Origin: Lachnospiraceae bacterium UBA1066
GTDB lineage: Bacteria > Bacillota > Clostridia > Lachnospirales > Lachnospiraceae
DNA length: 8,455 nt
NCBI GenBank assembly: GCA_002316215.1
Contig: DCDB01000134.1
Coordinates: 1-8,455 of the forward strand
Direction: 5' to 3'
Shown here one piece after another: positions 6,598 to 8,455 of this stretch. Both the position numbers and the translations under genes were made by a program. Below the pieces are notes generated by a model. The model searched no databases. It had not been told where the DNA came from and saw only the letters and a program-made list of their open reading frames with translations. The first letter of the stretch is position 1. Every line of letters begins with the position of its first letter.

Positions 6598-8455
6598 ATG
6601 AAGAAAAAGGTAGTGGCAATTCTGCTTTCCGCAGCGATGGCGCTTTCGCTTGCAGCCTGCGGCAGCACAGCTTCAACGGCATCTGTTGCAACAGACAGTG
6701 CGGAGGATGATTCAGAGGAATCCACGGCAGCTTCGGGAAGTACAGCATCCGGGACGGCAGGAAATTCGACGGACGGATATGAAGCGGATGATCTTTCCGA
6801 TATTATTCCGAAAGATACGGTAACGCTGGATGTCTACGATCAGCTGGCTAATTACTCCGGCGAGCAGATCGGCTGGTTTGCAAAGGTCATTAAAGACAAG
6901 TTCAATGTCAAACTGAACATTATTCCCGAAGCAAGCGGAACCTATGATACACGAATGGAGTCCGGCAATCTGGGCGACATCATTGTATGGGGCGATGATT
7001 CGGATCAGTATCAGCAGGCGGTGCAGAAGAACTTGCTTTATGACTGGGACGAAGAAAATCTGGTATCGGATTATGGCCCTTACATCTCGAAAAATATGAA
7101 GTATGCTCTCGAAAAAAATAAAAAGATTTCCGGCGGCAAATGCTACGGCTTCGGTCATGACGTCGGTGTCAGCATCGATGACCGCCAGAGCTTTATGTAC
7201 GAATGGGATCTCCGTTATGACCTCTACAAGCAGATCGGTTCACCGGAAATCAAGAACCTTGACGATATGGTGGATGTACTGGCAAAGATGAAGGAAGCCT
7301 GCCCGACCGATGACAATGGAAACCCGACATACGGCGTGTCGCTCTTTAAGGATTGGGACGGCAACATGGTTATGTTCGTGAAATCGACAGCTTCCGCATA
7401 TTACGGCTACGATGAATTTGGCTTCGGGCTGTATGATCCGGAAAAACAGGTTTATCATGATGCGCTTGAAGAAAACGGGCCGTATCTTACCTGCCTGAAG
7501 TTTTATAACGAATTGTATCAGAAGGGTCTTCTGGATCCGGATTCCCAGACACAGGGCAATGACGGAACAACGGCTGATTATCAGAACGGTACTGCATTCC
7601 TCAATATTTTCAAGTTCCTGGGCTCGGATCTTTACAATACGGACGCTCATCTTTCCGCAGGCAAGGCTATGGAGCCGGTAGAGCCGACAGAAGCGACCCC
7701 GATCTGCTATGGCCAGAATGTTTTCGGAAACAACCGTGTCTGGTCCATAGGCGCCAATACGGAAAATCCGGAACTCTGCATGGCCATCATCAACTGGCTC
7801 AGCACACCGGAAGGCTGCCTCACTTATCAGTACGGGCCGGAAGGAACGAACTGGACGGTGGATGCAGACGGAAATCCTTCACTTACAGATGAGGGCAAGA
7901 AATGCAAAGCGGATATGTCTACACCTATGAGCGGTGATTATGCTTCAACAGGAACCTTTAAAGACGGCATGTTCTACATTAACAACACGACCTGGAATAT
8001 TGACGCAAAGGATCTGGATTCCAAAGAGGGAGACACTTATAACTATATCAACTGGCCGAGCTATACATCCTCAAGCGATACTTCGGACATTGTAAAAGAC
8101 TGGCAGACCTGGTCCGGTGCGAAGACAGCAGATGCCTATATGGCAGGCAATCCGTTTAAGCTGGCTATCGGGTCGGAATACTCGGCATCAACTAAGTCTG
8201 ACGAACTTGCGGCAAAATGGCAGCAGGTTGCGACATGCATCAAAGATAATTCCTGGAGCGCTATCTATGCATCCAGTGACGATGAATTCAACAGTATCGT
8301 CGCTACGATGACGCAGCAGGCTAAGGAATACGGCTATGACGATTGTGTCGCTTTCCAGAAGAATGAAGCAACGCTTCGCGCAGCAGCAGAAAATGAAGCC
8401 CGTGCAACAGCTTCAGGCAGCACGGAGACATCGGGAAGCACAGCTTCCACAGGAA
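6598..8455 (+). CDS. Extracellular solute-binding lipoprotein (LplA-like), 3' end cut by window
   Basis: This is a substrate-binding lipoprotein of the carbohydrate ABC importer, with 619 residues visible and no stop before the window edge. The signal peptide is 1-20 (MKKK, hydrophobic core) with lipobox LSLAAC and lipidated Cys21, so the protein is anchored outside the membrane. Residues 22-60 are a Ser/Thr/Ala/Gly and acid-rich linker. The binding domain follows: SGNLGDIIVWG at 122-132 matches the loop often seen as SGDLPD in this family, and NWLSTPEGCLTYQYGPEG at 399-416 followed by TNW is the hinge-side signature of LplA-like proteins. The visible end (602-619) turns into a second Ser/Thr/Gly-rich stretch. 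The start is clear: AAGGAGGAAAGAA precedes ATG 6598. It follows the permeases after a 254-base structured spacer. The length exceeds the roughly 500 residues usual for LplA. The substrate is not readable. Confidence 0.94.
   Translation, partial: MKKKVVAILLSAAMALSLAACGSTASTASVATDSAEDDSEESTAASGSTASGTAGNSTDGYEADDLSDIIPKDTVTLDVYDQLANYSGEQIGWFAKVIKDKFNVKLNIIPEASGTYDTRMESGNLGDIIVWGDDSDQYQQAVQKNLLYDWDEENLVSDYGPYISKNMKYALEKNKKISGGKCYGFGHDVGVSIDDRQSFMYEWDLRYDLYKQIGSPEIKNLDDMVDVLAKMKEACPTDDNGNPTYGVSLFKDWDGNMVMFVKSTASAYYGYDEFGFGLYDPEKQVYHDALEENGPYLTCLKFYNELYQKGLLDPDSQTQGNDGTTADYQNGTAFLNIFKFLGSDLYNTDAHLSAGKAMEPVEPTEATPICYGQNVFGNNRVWSIGANTENPELCMAIINWLSTPEGCLTYQYGPEGTNWTVDADGNPSLTDEGKKCKADMSTPMSGDYASTGTFKDGMFYINNTTWNIDAKDLDSKEGDTYNYINWPSYTSSSDTSDIVKDWQTWSGAKTADAYMAGNPFKLAIGSEYSASTKSDELAAKWQQVATCIKDNSWSAIYASSDDEFNSIVATMTQQAKEYGYDDCVAFQKNEATLRAAAENEARATASGSTETSGSTASTG

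Noticed and set aside
6712..7650. Two leftward frames (148 and 136 codons) antisense to the binding-protein gene
   Set aside because: Both lie fully inside the strong coding frame of the lipoprotein and show no start signal or family motif.
1..8455. CRISPR array, tRNA, rRNA, insertion sequence or prophage features
   Set aside because: No regularly spaced repeats, no tRNA/rRNA-like sequence, no transposase or integrase frame, and no terminal repeats with target duplication were seen.

Overview
The window is typical of a Gram-positive Firmicute of the Clostridia, most plausibly a Lachnospiraceae-type gut bacterium. The reasons are strong AAGGAGG-type ribosome binding sites, a YesM/YesN-type two-component pair next to LplB/LplC-type sugar permeases, a lipoprotein-anchored binding protein, and no ATPase gene in the cassette. 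The family-level placement is inference; no rRNA or marker gene is present.

Layout: bases 1-144 hold no gene but contain nested inverted repeats and a small hairpin followed by a T-run (a possible + strand terminator for a gene to the left). On the minus strand, reading from about 3.5 kb towards the left, lie a membrane sensor histidine kinase (1655-3448, possibly starting further upstream at a non-AUG codon) and an AraC-type response regulator (145-1677). They overlap by 23 bases. A divergent intergenic region of about 440 bases (3482-3919) carries a perfect TATAAT on each strand, both without a good -35 box, together with direct repeats suited to a dimeric AraC-type activator. On the plus strand follow an LplB-type permease with an unusual extra N-terminal membrane domain (3920-5365), an LplC/YtcP-type permease (5381-6343), a 254-base spacer with a strong stem-loop and a cre/LacI-like palindrome, and a large solute-binding lipoprotein (6598 to beyond the window edge).

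How it works together (inference from family knowledge): the sensor kinase detects an extracellular ligand, probably a carbohydrate or the loaded binding protein, and phosphorylates the regulator. The regulator then activates the divergent transporter operon. The lipoprotein captures an oligosaccharide and delivers it to the two-permease channel, which is probably energised by a shared MsmX/MsmK-type ATPase encoded elsewhere. The substrate cannot be read from this window because no glycoside hydrolase or catabolic gene is present.

The most unusual point is the roughly 185-residue, four-helix module fused in front of the first permease. Next come the structured spacer that separates the permease genes from the binding-protein gene, and the Ser/Thr/Gly-rich sequence found at both ends of the binding protein.
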